A DNA stretch of 64,000 bases from Streptomyces cathayae (GTDB lineage: Bacteria; Actinomycetota; Actinomycetes; Streptomycetales; Streptomycetaceae), in NCBI RefSeq assembly GCF_029760955.1, contig NZ_CP121682.1, forward strand, positions 5,828,001 to 5,892,000. Reading direction: 5' to 3'. The position numbers and the translations under genes are program-made. Of the stretch, positions 16,142 through 24,889 are shown one piece after another. Below the pieces are notes generated by a model. The model was not told where the DNA came from, did not search any database, and saw only the letters and a program-made list of their open reading frames with translations. Every line of letters begins with the position of its first letter. Position 1 is the stretch's first letter.

Positions 16142-17326
16142 TTACGGGAGGGCCAGCATGCGTTCCAGGGCCAGCTTGGCGTACTCCTCGGTCTCCTTGT
16201 CCACCTCGATGCGGTTGACCAGGTTGCCCTCGGCGAGGGACTCCAGGGCCCAGACCAGGTGGGGGAGGTCGATGCGGTTCATGGTGGAGCAGAAGCAGAC
16301 CGCCTTGTCGAGGAAGACGACCTCCTTGCCCTCGGGGGCGAAACGGTTCGCCAGGCGGCGGACCAGGTTCAGCTCCGTGCCGATGGCCCACTTGGAGCCG
16401 GCCGGGGCCGCCTCCAGCGCCTTGATGATGTACTCGGTCGACCCGACGTAATCCGCCGCGGCCACGACCTCGTGCCGGCACTCGGGGTGGACCAGGACGT
16501 TGATGCCCGGGATGCGCTCGCGCACGTCGTTGACCGAGTCCAGGCTGAAGCGGCCGTGCACCGAGCAGTGGCCCCGCCACAGGATCATCTTCGCGGCCCG
16601 CAGCTCGTCCGCCGTCAGCCCGCCGTTCGGCTTGTGCGGGTTGTAGACGACGCAGTCCTCCAGGGACATCCCCATGTCCCGCACCGCGGTGTTGCGGCCG
16701 AGGTGCTGGTCCGGGAGGAAGAGGACCTGCTCCCCCTGCTCGAAGGCCCAGTCGAGGGCGCGCTTGGCGTTGGAGGAGGTGCAGATGGTGCCGCCGTGCC
16801 TGCCGGTGAAGGCCTTGATGTCGGCGGAGGAGTTCATGTAGGAGACGGGCACGACCCGGTCGGCTATGCCGGCCTCGGTCAGCACGTCCCAGCACTCCGC
16901 GACCTGCTCGGCGGTGGCCATGTCCGCCATGGAGCAGCCGGCCGCGAGGTCAGGCAGGACGACCTTCTGGTCGTCGCCGGTGAGGATGTCGGCGGACTCG
17001 GCCATGAAGTGCACGCCGCAGAACACGATGTACTCGGCCTGCGGGCGCGCGGCGGCCTCCCGCGCCAGCTTGAACGAGTCGCCCGTGACGTCGGCGAACT
17101 GGATGACCTCGTCGCGCTGGTAGTGGTGGCCGAGCACGAAGACCTTGTCGCCGAGCTTCTCCTTGGCGGCGCGGGCGCGTTCCACCAGGTCCGGGTCGGA
17201 CGGCGAGGGCAGGTCGCCGGGACACTCCACACCGCGCTCGCTCCTCGGGTCGGCCTCTCGGCCGAGGAGCAGCAGGGCGAGGGGCGTCGGCTGTACGTCG
17301 AGCTCCTGGGTCTGGGCGGTGGTCAC
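16142..17326 (-). CDS. nadA: Quinolinate synthase
   Basis: 394 residues from the GTG at 17326 with AAAGGG upstream. NadA condenses iminoaspartate with dihydroxyacetone phosphate to quinolinate, using a [4Fe-4S] cluster with one free iron. Signatures: VLGHHYQRDEVIQFAD, AVCFCSTM with the last cluster cysteine, CGVHFMAES and HPECRHEV with the others, and MNSSADIKAFTGRHGG. The long N-terminal extension before the LVERARAAKEKLGD region is usual in actinobacteria. nadB and nadC are not adjacent here. An inverted repeat at 17401-17420 lies near the presumed promoter. Confidence 0.95.
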   Translation of the reverse strand: MTTAQTQELDVQPTPLALLLLGREADPRSERGVECPGDLPSPSDPDLVERARAAKEKLGDKVFVLGHHYQRDEVIQFADVTGDSFKLAREAAARPQAEYIVFCGVHFMAESADILTGDDQKVVLPDLAAGCSMADMATAEQVAECWDVLTEAGIADRVVPVSYMNSSADIKAFTGRHGGTICTSSNAKRALDWAFEQGEQVLFLPDQHLGRNTAVRDMGMSLEDCVVYNPHKPNGGLTADELRAAKMILWRGHCSVHGRFSLDSVNDVRERIPGINVLVHPECRHEVVAAADYVGSTEYIIKALEAAPAGSKWAIGTELNLVRRLANRFAPEGKEVVFLDKAVCFCSTMNRIDLPHLVWALESLAEGNLVNRIEVDKETEEYAKLALERMLALP

Positions 17327-17400
17327 GACACGCACCCTTTCTGTTCTGCGGCTCGCCAGGCCCGTTCGGCACGGACCCGGCGGGACAAGCGGGACACCGG

Positions 17401-17420
17401 TTCGACGACTTCTCGTCGAA
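17401..17420. promoter_or_regulatory. Inverted repeat upstream of nadA
   Basis: TTCGACGA and TCGTCGAA form a perfect 8-bp inverted repeat around CTTC, 75 bp before the nadA start. On the nadA strand it lies just downstream of A+T-rich hexamers (TATGAT, 17438-17433) that may be the -10 region, the usual position for a repressor site. The binding protein is unknown; I see no match to a known NrtR motif. Confidence 0.4.
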
Positions 17421-17443
17421 TTGACACTATCTATCATATCCGG

Positions 17444-17487
17444 TTCACGTCACTTTGACGACGGCGATAGCGTCCATGTGACGTGAA
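17444..17487. promoter_or_regulatory. Pair of inverted TTCACGTCAC elements between nadA and erpA
   Basis: TTCACGTCAC at 17444-17453 is repeated exactly on the other strand at 17478-17487, centres 34 bp apart. The core TCACGTCA is near-palindromic. The 373-bp gap 17327-17699 holds in addition the inverted repeat at 17401-17420 and a 9-bp hairpin (17508-17528, stem TTCCCGGCG) but no gene. A regulator binding both elements could act on the divergent genes. Confidence 0.4.
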
Positions 17488-17699
17488 TCCCGGTGCCCCG
17501 CCGTTCATTCCCGGCGCCCCGCCGGGAACGGTCCGGAACGATTCCGAAGGGGGCCGCATGGACCGTTTTCCGCCCGCCGGGGCGTGTGCGAGCATGAAGG
17601 CGGAGCCGAGAGAACAAGTTCCCGGCCCGGAATGAATCCGCGGCCCCGCCGGTTGCAACCGTCGGCAAGCAGTCTCCGTACAACCCGGGAGAGATGTAG

Positions 17700-18056
17700 A
17701 TGTCCGTATCGGACGAGACCACCACCGCCACCGACGGCATCATCGTGACCGACGCCGCCGCGGCGAAGGTCAAGGCGCTGCTCGACCAGGAAGGCCGTGA
17801 CGACCTCGCCCTGCGCGTCGCCGTCCAGCCCGGCGGCTGCTCCGGCCTGCGCTACCAGCTCTTCTTCGACGAGCGTTCCCTCGACGGCGACGTGGAGAAG
17901 GACTTCGACGGGGTGAAGGTCGTCACCGACCGGATGAGTGCCCCGTACCTGGGCGGCGCCACCATCGACTTCGTCGACACCATCGAGAAGCAGGGCTTCA
18001 CCATCGACAACCCGAACGCCACCGGCTCCTGCGCCTGCGGCGACTCCTTCAGCTGA
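17700..18056 (+). CDS. erpA: Iron-sulfur cluster insertion protein, ErpA/HesB/IscA family
   Basis: 118 residues from the ATG at 17700, with GGGAGAG about 7 nt upstream. The three cluster-binding cysteines are in place: Cys47 in QPGGCSGLRYQL, and Cys111 and Cys113 in GSCACGDSF. A-type carriers pass Fe-S clusters to apo-proteins. The divergent nadA encodes a [4Fe-4S] enzyme, and the bc1-aa3 Rieske subunit lies 13 kb away. In mycobacteria the counterpart, Rv2204c, sits in the same relative place next to adoK. Confidence 0.93.
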   Translation: MSVSDETTTATDGIIVTDAAAAKVKALLDQEGRDDLALRVAVQPGGCSGLRYQLFFDERSLDGDVEKDFDGVKVVTDRMSAPYLGGATIDFVDTIEKQGFTIDNPNATGSCACGDSFS

Positions 18057-18110
18057 ACCGGACCCTTCCTGTTCGGGGCTCCTCCCGGACGGAACGGCGC
18101 GGCACATGAC

Positions 18111-18147
18111 GAAGGCGGCGGCCCCCTGTGACGGGGCCGCCGCCTTC
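18111..18147. terminator. Perfect 15-bp hairpin after erpA
   Basis: GAAGGCGGCGGCCCC (18111-18125) pairs with 18133-18147 around a 7-nt loop. It lies between the convergent erpA and the large membrane protein gene. Confidence 0.8.
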
Positions 18148-18172
18148 GTGCTGTCCGGACCTGCTCAGTGCT

Positions 18173-20599
18173 TCATCGCGTCCTGCCGGAGGAGGGTGCC
18201 GTGGGCAGCCGCGCGCCGTCCTTGTGCAGCGGCACCGGCTCGCCGTCGGCGTCCACCACCTCACGGGTGCCCAGTGGTGCGTCGAGCCGTACCGTCTGCT
18301 GGTACTGCTTGGCGATCAGGATGCACACCTTGCCCGGCCAGGGCGTCTCCGTCACGGTGACGGCGACCCGGTCCCCGCGCTCGCTCGCCGTCGCCTCGTA
18401 GTCGGCGCACACCCCGCCCGTGAAGGTCACCGTCAGCTCGCTGCCCTCGGCGGTGTAGCCCTCGACCCCGACCTCGCGCGGGGACGGCGCCGAGGTCGGC
18501 TCGTCACCGTCGCCCGGCTCGGTGGGCCGCCCGGTGCCGGACTCCCCGGGCCGCGCCCCGGAGGTGAGGTACTCGGGTTCGACCGCCGGGTAGGTCACCG
18601 TGCCGCCGTCCTGCGAGGCCGTCGGGCGCGTCTCGAACAGCCAGGACGGTACGAGCGCCTGACGGCCGTCCACCGAGTGCGCGGCCAGCCCGAACACCGC
18701 CTCGTCGACGGTGACCGTGTCCGTGGCCGGCAGGGTCGTCGCCGTGACACACGGCTCCGACTGCTCCTGCTGCTCGCCCCCCAGCGGTACGGGAGTGGCG
18801 CAGCCGCCGATCTCCGCACGGTCGCCGGAGCCCGGCGCCGTGTTCATCAGCTCCAGCGCCTTCTCGGCGCTCACCACGGGGTACGTGTCGCCCTTCACCG
18901 GCGTCGACAGCCTGCCGCTGCCGCCGACCACCTCGCCTCCGGCGCCGACGACCACACCGGTGGTCCAGCCGTGCGTCGGCAGCCCGCCGACCTCGGGTTC
19001 CGCGTTCACCACCCGCTTGACGCCCATGACCTGGCCCGCGTCGAGCTTCGCGTCGTCCTGGCCGAGTGCCTTCAGCACGGGCGCGGCGGCCTTCCGCGCG
19101 GCCTCCTCGGTGACCGCCGGGGCGTCGTCGGCGTCGGCCGGGGGCGTCCGGCAGGTCTCGCCCTTGCAGTCGTCGGTGCCCGGCGCGTACCGGCTGAACG
19201 TCCAGGTGCCGGGGGCGTTCCGGTCCACCCGCAGGGTGGGCCCGCTGCCGTCCTTGCCGCCGATCCGCCAGGAGTCGCCCTCCGCCACCGGCTTGCCGTC
19301 GACGTCGAGCGCCTTCGCCAGGCCGGCCACCTGTGCCTCGGTGATCTGTCCCCGGGCGCGGTAGACCGGCGCCGAGTCGGGGCCCTCGGGGAGGGCGCCG
19401 TCGGCGCGGTAGGCGGCGCCGTACGGGTTGGGCTCACCGGGCGCGATGCCGTGCGGTCCGCCCTCGGCGTAGGCGTCGAGGGTGAGCGGCGGGGGAGTGG
19501 CCTCCCCGGTGGCCCCCGGAACCGTACTGTCGCCCGGCCCGCCGACGGCACCGGCGGCGAGGTAGGCTCCGCCGCCCCCGACCAGCAGCACGGCCGCGGC
19601 CACCGACGCGACCAGCACCGGCGACCGCCGCCGTCCGGCTCCGCCGCGGTCTCCGTCACGATCGGCGCCACTCCCGGACTCCGGGCGGACGGCCGCCTGC
19701 GGGGCGTCGGCCTGCGGGGTGTCGGCCTGGGGGGCGGCAGGCTCAGAGCCTGCTGCGTCACCCTCCGGGACCTCGGCCCCGCCGCCCACGGCTGCCGGCT
19801 GCCCGTCCCGGTCCGGAGGGGTCTCACCGGGTTCCCTCCCGGATGCCTCGCGCTCGCCTTCCGGGGCCTTCGTGTCCTCGGGTTCCGGAGTCTGCGGTTC
19901 GGTGGCGCCGGCCCGCGTGGCACCGGCTTTCGCGTCGCTGGTCTGCGGGGTCTCGGTCTGCGGGGTCTCGGTCTGTGGGGCCTCGCCCTGATCCTGGTCG
20001 GCCGTCGAGGGTTCGTTCTTCGGGGTCCGGTCCTCGTTGCCGCCCGCCTCCGCGGCTGTGGTTTCCGGTGCCGGGTTGTCCGTGTCGTCCACCGAGGGTG
20101 CCTCGGGCTCGCCTTCCGGGAGCTTGGTGCCCTCGGGCACCGGAGCCCCGGTCTCCGAGACCTTGCCCTCCGGGTCATCGGTCTTCGCGACCGCGGCCTC
20201 CGGCGCCGGAATCTTCGTGTCGTCCGCCGACGGCGTTCCCGGCTCGCCTTCCGGGGCCTTTGCGTCCTCGGGCTCCAGCGGTCCGGTGGCGTCGGTCTGC
20301 GCGTCGCCGTTCTCCGGGCCCTCGCCGCCGTCGGCCCGAGCGGCGGCGGCTTCCCCTGCCGGGGTGGTCTCCGGGCCGTCCGCCGAGGGCTCCGGCGCCT
20401 TCCCGGCGTCGGCCTCGGCACCGGCTTCGACGGCGTCTCCGGGCGTGGCGGAGCCGGATGCGGGGGTTCGGTCCGGGGCCTGCTGCTCCGGGGCGTCCTT
20501 CGTCGGGCCGTCGGCCGAAGCGGAAGCGCCCCCGGTGTCGCGCGCGCTGCCGGAGGCCCTCGCCTCGGCGTCGTCGTTGTCGGGCCGCTCGGTGTTCAC
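18173..20599 (-). CDS. Large single-pass membrane protein with long acidic, repetitive N-terminal region
   Basis: 808 residues from the GTG at 20599 with AAGGAG upstream. Residues 1-325 are disordered and rich in Pro, Glu, Asp, Ala and Thr, with imperfect repeats of APEGEP, DDTKIPAPE-like and ETPQ units. One membrane helix follows the basic anchor GRRRSP (about 327-351, VLVASVAAAVLLVGGGGAYLA), then a ~450-residue extracytoplasmic part with four or more cysteines and segments such as YAEGGPHGIAPGEPNPYGAAYRADG. Topology: N-terminus inside, large domain outside. It resembles a conserved streptomycete large membrane protein; function unknown. Confidence 0.8.
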   Translation of the reverse strand: MNTERPDNDDAEARASGSARDTGGASASADGPTKDAPEQQAPDRTPASGSATPGDAVEAGAEADAGKAPEPSADGPETTPAGEAAAARADGGEGPENGDAQTDATGPLEPEDAKAPEGEPGTPSADDTKIPAPEAAVAKTDDPEGKVSETGAPVPEGTKLPEGEPEAPSVDDTDNPAPETTAAEAGGNEDRTPKNEPSTADQDQGEAPQTETPQTETPQTSDAKAGATRAGATEPQTPEPEDTKAPEGEREASGREPGETPPDRDGQPAAVGGGAEVPEGDAAGSEPAAPQADTPQADAPQAAVRPESGSGADRDGDRGGAGRRRSPVLVASVAAAVLLVGGGGAYLAAGAVGGPGDSTVPGATGEATPPPLTLDAYAEGGPHGIAPGEPNPYGAAYRADGALPEGPDSAPVYRARGQITEAQVAGLAKALDVDGKPVAEGDSWRIGGKDGSGPTLRVDRNAPGTWTFSRYAPGTDDCKGETCRTPPADADDAPAVTEEAARKAAAPVLKALGQDDAKLDAGQVMGVKRVVNAEPEVGGLPTHGWTTGVVVGAGGEVVGGSGRLSTPVKGDTYPVVSAEKALELMNTAPGSGDRAEIGGCATPVPLGGEQQEQSEPCVTATTLPATDTVTVDEAVFGLAAHSVDGRQALVPSWLFETRPTASQDGGTVTYPAVEPEYLTSGARPGESGTGRPTEPGDGDEPTSAPSPREVGVEGYTAEGSELTVTFTGGVCADYEATASERGDRVAVTVTETPWPGKVCILIAKQYQQTVRLDAPLGTREVVDADGEPVPLHKDGARLPTAPSSGRTR

Positions 20600-20752
20600 C
20601 GCATCGCTCCTTCGGCTGCACAGCTGTCCCTGAAGAGACGTCCCGGTCGCACCGGGACTGCTGGTGGGTCGTATCCCGTATCCCCTTTACGGAGGACGGC
20701 GATGGGACGCAGCGGGGGAGCGCACGGTTCCCGTCCGGTTTCCCGGGAACCG

Positions 20753-20780
20753 TGAGCCGGGCCTACGAAGGCCCGGCTCA
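20753..20780 (-). terminator. Hairpin overlapping the stop codon of the 69-residue gene
   Basis: TGAGCCGGGCCT (20753-20764) pairs perfectly with AGGCCCGGCTCA (20769-20780) around ACGA. The TGA of the gene at 20778-20987 is part of the stem. Confidence 0.7.
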
Positions 20781-20987
20781 GTCGCCGTAATCCGACATGG
20801 CGTCCAGCAGCCGGGCCGAGGAGGACGGCACGGACACGCCGTGGATCAGGGACGGAGGCACCGGCCGGGTGTCGCCGTGATCCGGCGCCGTCCAGCGGGA
20901 GGCCATCCGGGCGCAGTCGCCGCGCAGCGACTCCAGGTCGCCTTCGAGATCGGCCTGTGTGGGGACGTGCACCTCGAGGTTCGTCAT
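20778..20987 (-). CDS. Small hypothetical protein
   Basis: 69 residues, ATG at 20987. It reads MTNLEVHVPTQADLEGDLESLRGDCARMASRW and ends SSARLLDAMSDYGD; hydrophilic, one cysteine, no membrane helix. It sits between a large membrane protein gene and the divergent adoK-like kinase. The codon use and hairpin at the stop suggest a real gene; function unknown. Confidence 0.65.
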   Translation of the reverse strand: MTNLEVHVPTQADLEGDLESLRGDCARMASRWTAPDHGDTRPVPPSLIHGVSVPSSSARLLDAMSDYGD

Positions 20988-21118
20988 AGCGGCACCGTAT
21001 GCATGTCGAAGGTCACGAAGAAAGATCTACTATCGGGTAGTTTTGTCGGCTTCAAGTGGACGGCTGGTACCCGGTAGCGTGGGGTGTCAATCCCCCCTCC
21101 CTCAGGAGAGTCCACGCC

Positions 21119-22093
21119 GTGCGCATCGCAGTCACCGGCTCCATCGCCACCGACCACCTCATGACGTTCCCCGGGCGCTTCTCCGACCAGCTCGTCGCGG
21201 ACCAGTTGCACACGGTCTCGCTGTCCTTCCTGGTCGACCAGCTCGACGTGCGCCGGGGCGGCGTGGGCGCGAACATCGCCTTCGGCATGGGCCAGCTCGG
21301 CACCCGGCCGATCCTCGTCGGCGCCGCGGGCCCCGACTTCGACGAGTACCGGGCCTGGCTGGACCGGCACGGCGTCGACACCGCGTCCGTCCGCATCTCG
21401 GAGACGCTGCACACCGCCCGCTTCGTGTGCACCACGGACGCCGAGCACAACCAGATCGGCTCCTTCTACACGGGCGCGATGAGCGAGGCCCGGCTGATCG
21501 AGCTGAAGACCGTCGCCGACCGGGTGGGCGGCCTCGACCTGGTCTCCATCGGCGCCGACGACCCGGAGGCCATGCTCCGGCACACCGAGGAGTGCCGCTC
21601 GCGCGGCATCCCGTTCGCCGCCGACTTCTCCCAGCAGATCGCCCGGATGAACGGGGAGGAGATCCGCATACTGCTGGACGGGGCGACCTACCTCTTCTCC
21701 AACGAGTACGAGAAGGGGCTCATCGAGACCAAGACGGGCTGGACCGACGCGGAGATCCTCGCCAGGGTCGGCCACCGCGTCACCACCCTCGGCGCCCGGG
21801 GCGTACGCATCGAACGCGCCGGTGAGGACCCCGTCGAGGTCGGCTGCGCCCAGGAGGAGCGCAAGACGGACCCGACCGGCGTGGGCGACGCCTTCCGTGC
21901 CGGGTTCCTGTCCGGGCTGGCCTGGGGCGTCTCCCTGGAGCGCGCCGCGCAGATCGGCTGCATGCTCGCCACCCTGGTCATCGAGACCGTCGGCACCCAG
22001 GAGTACCAGCTGCGCCGCGCCCACTTCATGGAGCGCTTCGCGCAGGCCTACGGCGACGAGCCCGCGGCCGAGGTGCGCAAGCACCTGGCCTGA
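21119..22093 (+). CDS. adoK: PfkB-family carbohydrate kinase, probable adenosine kinase
   Basis: 324 residues from the GTG at 21119; AGGAGAG is about 10 nt upstream. PfkB signatures are RRGGVGANIAFGMGQLG (substrate side) and DPTGVGDAFRAGFLSGL with the catalytic base Asp. Among PfkB members this matches the mycobacterial AdoK (Rv2202c), which phosphorylates adenosine and in M. tuberculosis lies next to ctaC and an ErpA-type gene as here. The synteny is the main reason for the name; ribokinase-like specificity cannot be excluded. Confidence 0.8.
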   Translation: MRIAVTGSIATDHLMTFPGRFSDQLVADQLHTVSLSFLVDQLDVRRGGVGANIAFGMGQLGTRPILVGAAGPDFDEYRAWLDRHGVDTASVRISETLHTARFVCTTDAEHNQIGSFYTGAMSEARLIELKTVADRVGGLDLVSIGADDPEAMLRHTEECRSRGIPFAADFSQQIARMNGEEIRILLDGATYLFSNEYEKGLIETKTGWTDAEILARVGHRVTTLGARGVRIERAGEDPVEVGCAQEERKTDPTGVGDAFRAGFLSGLAWGVSLERAAQIGCMLATLVIETVGTQEYQLRRAHFMERFAQAYGDEPAAEVRKHLA

Positions 22094-22131
22094 CGCCCCG
22101 ACGGGCTCCCCGCCCCGCAGCAGGCGCCCGC

Positions 22132-23532
22132 TCAGGAGAGCCGGCGGACCAGATAGGCCGAGCCGTGGTCCGCCGGCTCCTCGCCCAGGTACTCCTGTCC
22201 GCGCATCTCGCACCACGCCGGGATGTCCAGCCGGGCCGCCTCGTCGTCCGCGAGGACCCGGACCGTGCCGCCCACCGGCACGTCGCCGATGACCTTGGCC
22301 AGCTCGATCACCGGGATCGGGCAGCGCCGGCCCAGCGCGTCCACCACCAGGACACCGCTCCCCCCGACGGTGTGCTCGGCGGCTCCCGCCGCTCCCGCCG
22401 CCACCGGAGCCCCCAGCTTCTCCCGCACCTCCGCCACCACCCGGGGCAGGACGGTCAGGAACCGCTCGACCTCCCTGGCCTCCGTCCCCGGCGGCAGCGA
22501 CACCCGGACGTTGCCCTCGCTGAGCACCCCCATCGCCCGCAGCACATGGCTCGGGGTGAGCGTGCTGCTCGTGCACGAGGAACCGGACGACACGGAGAAG
22601 CCCGCGCGGTCCAGCTCGTGCAGCACCGTCTCCCCGTCGACGAAGAGACACGAGAAGGTGACGATCCCCGGCAGCCGCCGCTGCGGATCGCCGACCACCT
22701 CCACGTCCGGCACCGAGGCCGGCACCCGCGTCCGGATCCGCTCCGTCAGATCCCGCAGCCGGGCCGCCTCCGCGGCCGCCTCGGCGCGCACCGCCCGCAG
22801 CGACGCCGCCGCGGCCACCACCGCCGGGATGTTCTCGAACCCGGCCGCCCGCCCCGACTCCCGCTCGTCCGACGGCCCCTGGGGAGCGAACCGCACCCCC
22901 TTGCGCACCACGAGCAGCCCGACCCCCGGCGGGCCGCCCCACTTGTGGGCGCTCGCGGTGAGCAGCGACCAGCCACCCGCCACCGGCCCCCACCCCAGCG
23001 ACTGGGCCGCGTCCACCAGCAGCGGTACGCCGGCCGCCCGGCACGCCTCGGCCACCTCGGCCACCGGCTGCACGGTCCCCACCTCGTGGTTGGCCGACTG
23101 GAGACAGGCCAGCGCGGTGTCCGGCCGCAGGGCCTTCGCGTACGCCGCGGGATCCACGGCACCGGTACGGTCCACCGCGACCTCGGTGACCGAACCGCTT
23201 CCGGCCTCGTGCGCTTCCGCCGTGTGGAGGACCGACGAGTGTTCGACCGCGGACACGATCAGGTGCGATCCGACGCGTCGCCGCCCGGCCAGCGCCCCCT
23301 CGATCCCGGCGTGCACCGCCCGGGTGCCGGACGGGGTGAACACCAGCTCGTCCGGGCGGCATTCCACCGCCTCGGCGGCCGCCTCGCGCGCCGCGTCCAG
23401 CAGCAGCCGGGCCCGCCTGCCCTCCCGGTACAGCCGTGCGGGATCCGCCCACCCCTCGTCCAGTGCTGCCAGCAGGGCCTGGCGGCCGACGGGATGGAGC
23501 GGGGCGGCGGACGCGGCGTCAAAGTAGGCCAT
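22132..23532 (-). CDS. Cysteine desulfurase fused to a TusA-like sulfur carrier domain
   Basis: 466 residues. Residues 1-375 are a class V aminotransferase fold: FDAASAAPLHPVGRQALL start, PLP-binding Lys in ASAHKWGGPPGVG, His in VSAVEHSSVLH, and the active-site loop cysteine in SVSSGSSCTSSTLTPSHVLRAMG. After a linker of Ala/Gly (APVAAGAAGAAEH), residues about 395-466 are a TusA domain with the sulfur-binding Cys in DALGRRCPIPVIELAK. A desulfurase and acceptor in one chain would hand persulfide across directly. It faces ctaC with a 364-bp gap and overlaps no other gene. Confidence 0.88.
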   Translation of the reverse strand: MAYFDAASAAPLHPVGRQALLAALDEGWADPARLYREGRRARLLLDAAREAAAEAVECRPDELVFTPSGTRAVHAGIEGALAGRRRVGSHLIVSAVEHSSVLHTAEAHEAGSGSVTEVAVDRTGAVDPAAYAKALRPDTALACLQSANHEVGTVQPVAEVAEACRAAGVPLLVDAAQSLGWGPVAGGWSLLTASAHKWGGPPGVGLLVVRKGVRFAPQGPSDERESGRAAGFENIPAVVAAAASLRAVRAEAAAEAARLRDLTERIRTRVPASVPDVEVVGDPQRRLPGIVTFSCLFVDGETVLHELDRAGFSVSSGSSCTSSTLTPSHVLRAMGVLSEGNVRVSLPPGTEAREVERFLTVLPRVVAEVREKLGAPVAAGAAGAAEHTVGGSGVLVVDALGRRCPIPVIELAKVIGDVPVGGTVRVLADDEAARLDIPAWCEMRGQEYLGEEPADHGSAYLVRRLS

Positions 23533-23896
23533 ACGGCAACGTTAAGGCGTGGCCCGGCCGCCGAGCGGCGAGGGGGCCGTCCCCCTCGACGGCCCCGCTG
23601 CGGGGAGGGGTGGACGGCCGGTCCCCTGATACCCACCGAGCCCTCACCGCACACCCGCCCGACTGCCGAATCCCCCGTGCGAGCGGTACTTTCGGGAGAG
23701 AGGGTGCCCCCTTTCCCGCCCTTCGGGGGGACGGGCGGCGCGTATGCCCCCCTCCCCGCGACCCTCCGGAAGGCGTCGGCTAGGGTTTGGTCCGCATAAA
23801 CATCCAAACCCCTGCCCGACGCAGGGCGGCGACCGACCGGTGAGAAGGACAGGCCGCAGCCGTACAGCGCGGGCGAGACTCTCGGGAAGGCGCTAC
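23533..23896. other. Intergenic region upstream of ctaC
   Basis: 364 bp between the divergent desulfurase-TusA and ctaC genes. It contains a TAGGGT hexamer (23780-23785), a possible -10, leaving a long leader to the ctaC start. No riboswitch and no Rex-type TTGTGAA palindrome were recognised. Confidence 0.4.
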
Positions 23897-24889
23897 GTGA
23901 GTCCCAACGGCTCCGACCTCCCCCACGGCCTGAAGGGCGTGGGTGGTACCCCCAAGCCGCGGCGCCCGATGCGGCGGAAGCTGCTGCAGGCATTGACCGC
24001 GGGCCTGGTCCTGGCGACCGCCACCGGTTGCACATGGGAGGACTTCCCTCGCCTTGGTATGCCCACCCCCACCTCAGAACAGGCGGAGCGAATCCTCTCC
24101 CTGTGGCAGGGGTCGTGGGCGGCCGCGCTCGCCATCGGCGGGCTCGTGTGGGGCCTGATCCTGTGGAGTGTTTTCTTCCACCGGCGCAGCCGCACCAAGG
24201 TCGAGGTACCTCCGCAGACCCGGTACAACATGCCCATCGAGGCGCTGTACACCGTGGTTCCGCTCATCATCGTGTCGGTCTTCTTCTACTTCACCGCCCG
24301 GGACGAGTCCGAGCTGATGAAGCTCGAGGCGAAGCCCGACGTGACCGTCAACGTCGTCGGCTTCCAGTGGAGCTGGTGCTTCAACTACATCGAGAACGTC
24401 GAGGGTTCCTCGGGCGACGCGAAGACCTCCAAGGAACTCGACGCGATCCCGGACCGCTACAAGGAGGCCTTCCCGGCCGACGCCGGCGGTGTCAACGACT
24501 GCGGTACCCCCTCCACGCGGAACCCGCAGACGAACAACCCCGGCCCCACCCTGTGGCTGCCCGAGGGCAAGCGGGTCCGGTTCGTCCTGACCTCGCGGGA
24601 CGTCATCCACTCCTTCTGGGTGGTGCCGTTCCTGATGAAGCAGGACGTCATCCCGGGCCACACCAACGCCTTCGAGGTCGTCCCCAACCGTGAGGGCACC
24701 TTCCTCGGCAAGTGCGCCGAGCTCTGCGGTGTCGACCACGCCCGGATGCTGTTCAACGTGAAGGTCGTCTCCCCCGAGCGCTACGAGGCGCACCTCAAGG
24801 AGCTCGCGGAGAAGGGGCAGACCGGTTACGTTCCCGCCGGCATCGCGCAGACGAGCCACGAGAAGAACCGGGAGACGAGCAAGCTGTGA
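23897..24889 (+). CDS. ctaC: Cytochrome aa3 oxidase subunit II
   Basis: 330 residues from the GTG at 23897, with GGAAGG 6 nt upstream. A lipoprotein-type signal ([20 protein letters not shown]) is followed by two membrane helices ([18 protein letters not shown] and [17 protein letters not shown]), then the external CuA domain with GFQWSWCF and the ligand set [12 protein letters not shown]. CtaC takes electrons from the cytochrome c part of QcrC. An insertion of about 40 residues after the WCFNY segment is actinobacterial. It heads a coupled operon with ctaD and ctaF. Confidence 0.97.
   Translation: MSPNGSDLPHGLKGVGGTPKPRRPMRRKLLQALTAGLVLATATGCTWEDFPRLGMPTPTSEQAERILSLWQGSWAAALAIGGLVWGLILWSVFFHRRSRTKVEVPPQTRYNMPIEALYTVVPLIIVSVFFYFTARDESELMKLEAKPDVTVNVVGFQWSWCFNYIENVEGSSGDAKTSKELDAIPDRYKEAFPADAGGVNDCGTPSTRNPQTNNPGPTLWLPEGKRVRFVLTSRDVIHSFWVVPFLMKQDVIPGHTNAFEVVPNREGTFLGKCAELCGVDHARMLFNVKVVSPERYEAHLKELAEKGQTGYVPAGIAQTSHEKNRETSKL

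Noticed and set aside
14454..16895. An 813-codon frame on the minus strand overlapping the MFS transporter and nadA
   Set aside because: It is a frame-shifted shadow of the MFS gene and nadA on the same strand; composition is repetitive Arg/Gly/Pro with no motif.
14543..17326. MFS transporter as a nicotinate or quinolinate transporter in an operon with nadA
   Set aside because: The strong hairpin at 16038-16103 separates the two, and the transporter motifs are of sugar or aromatic-acid type; no support for the link.
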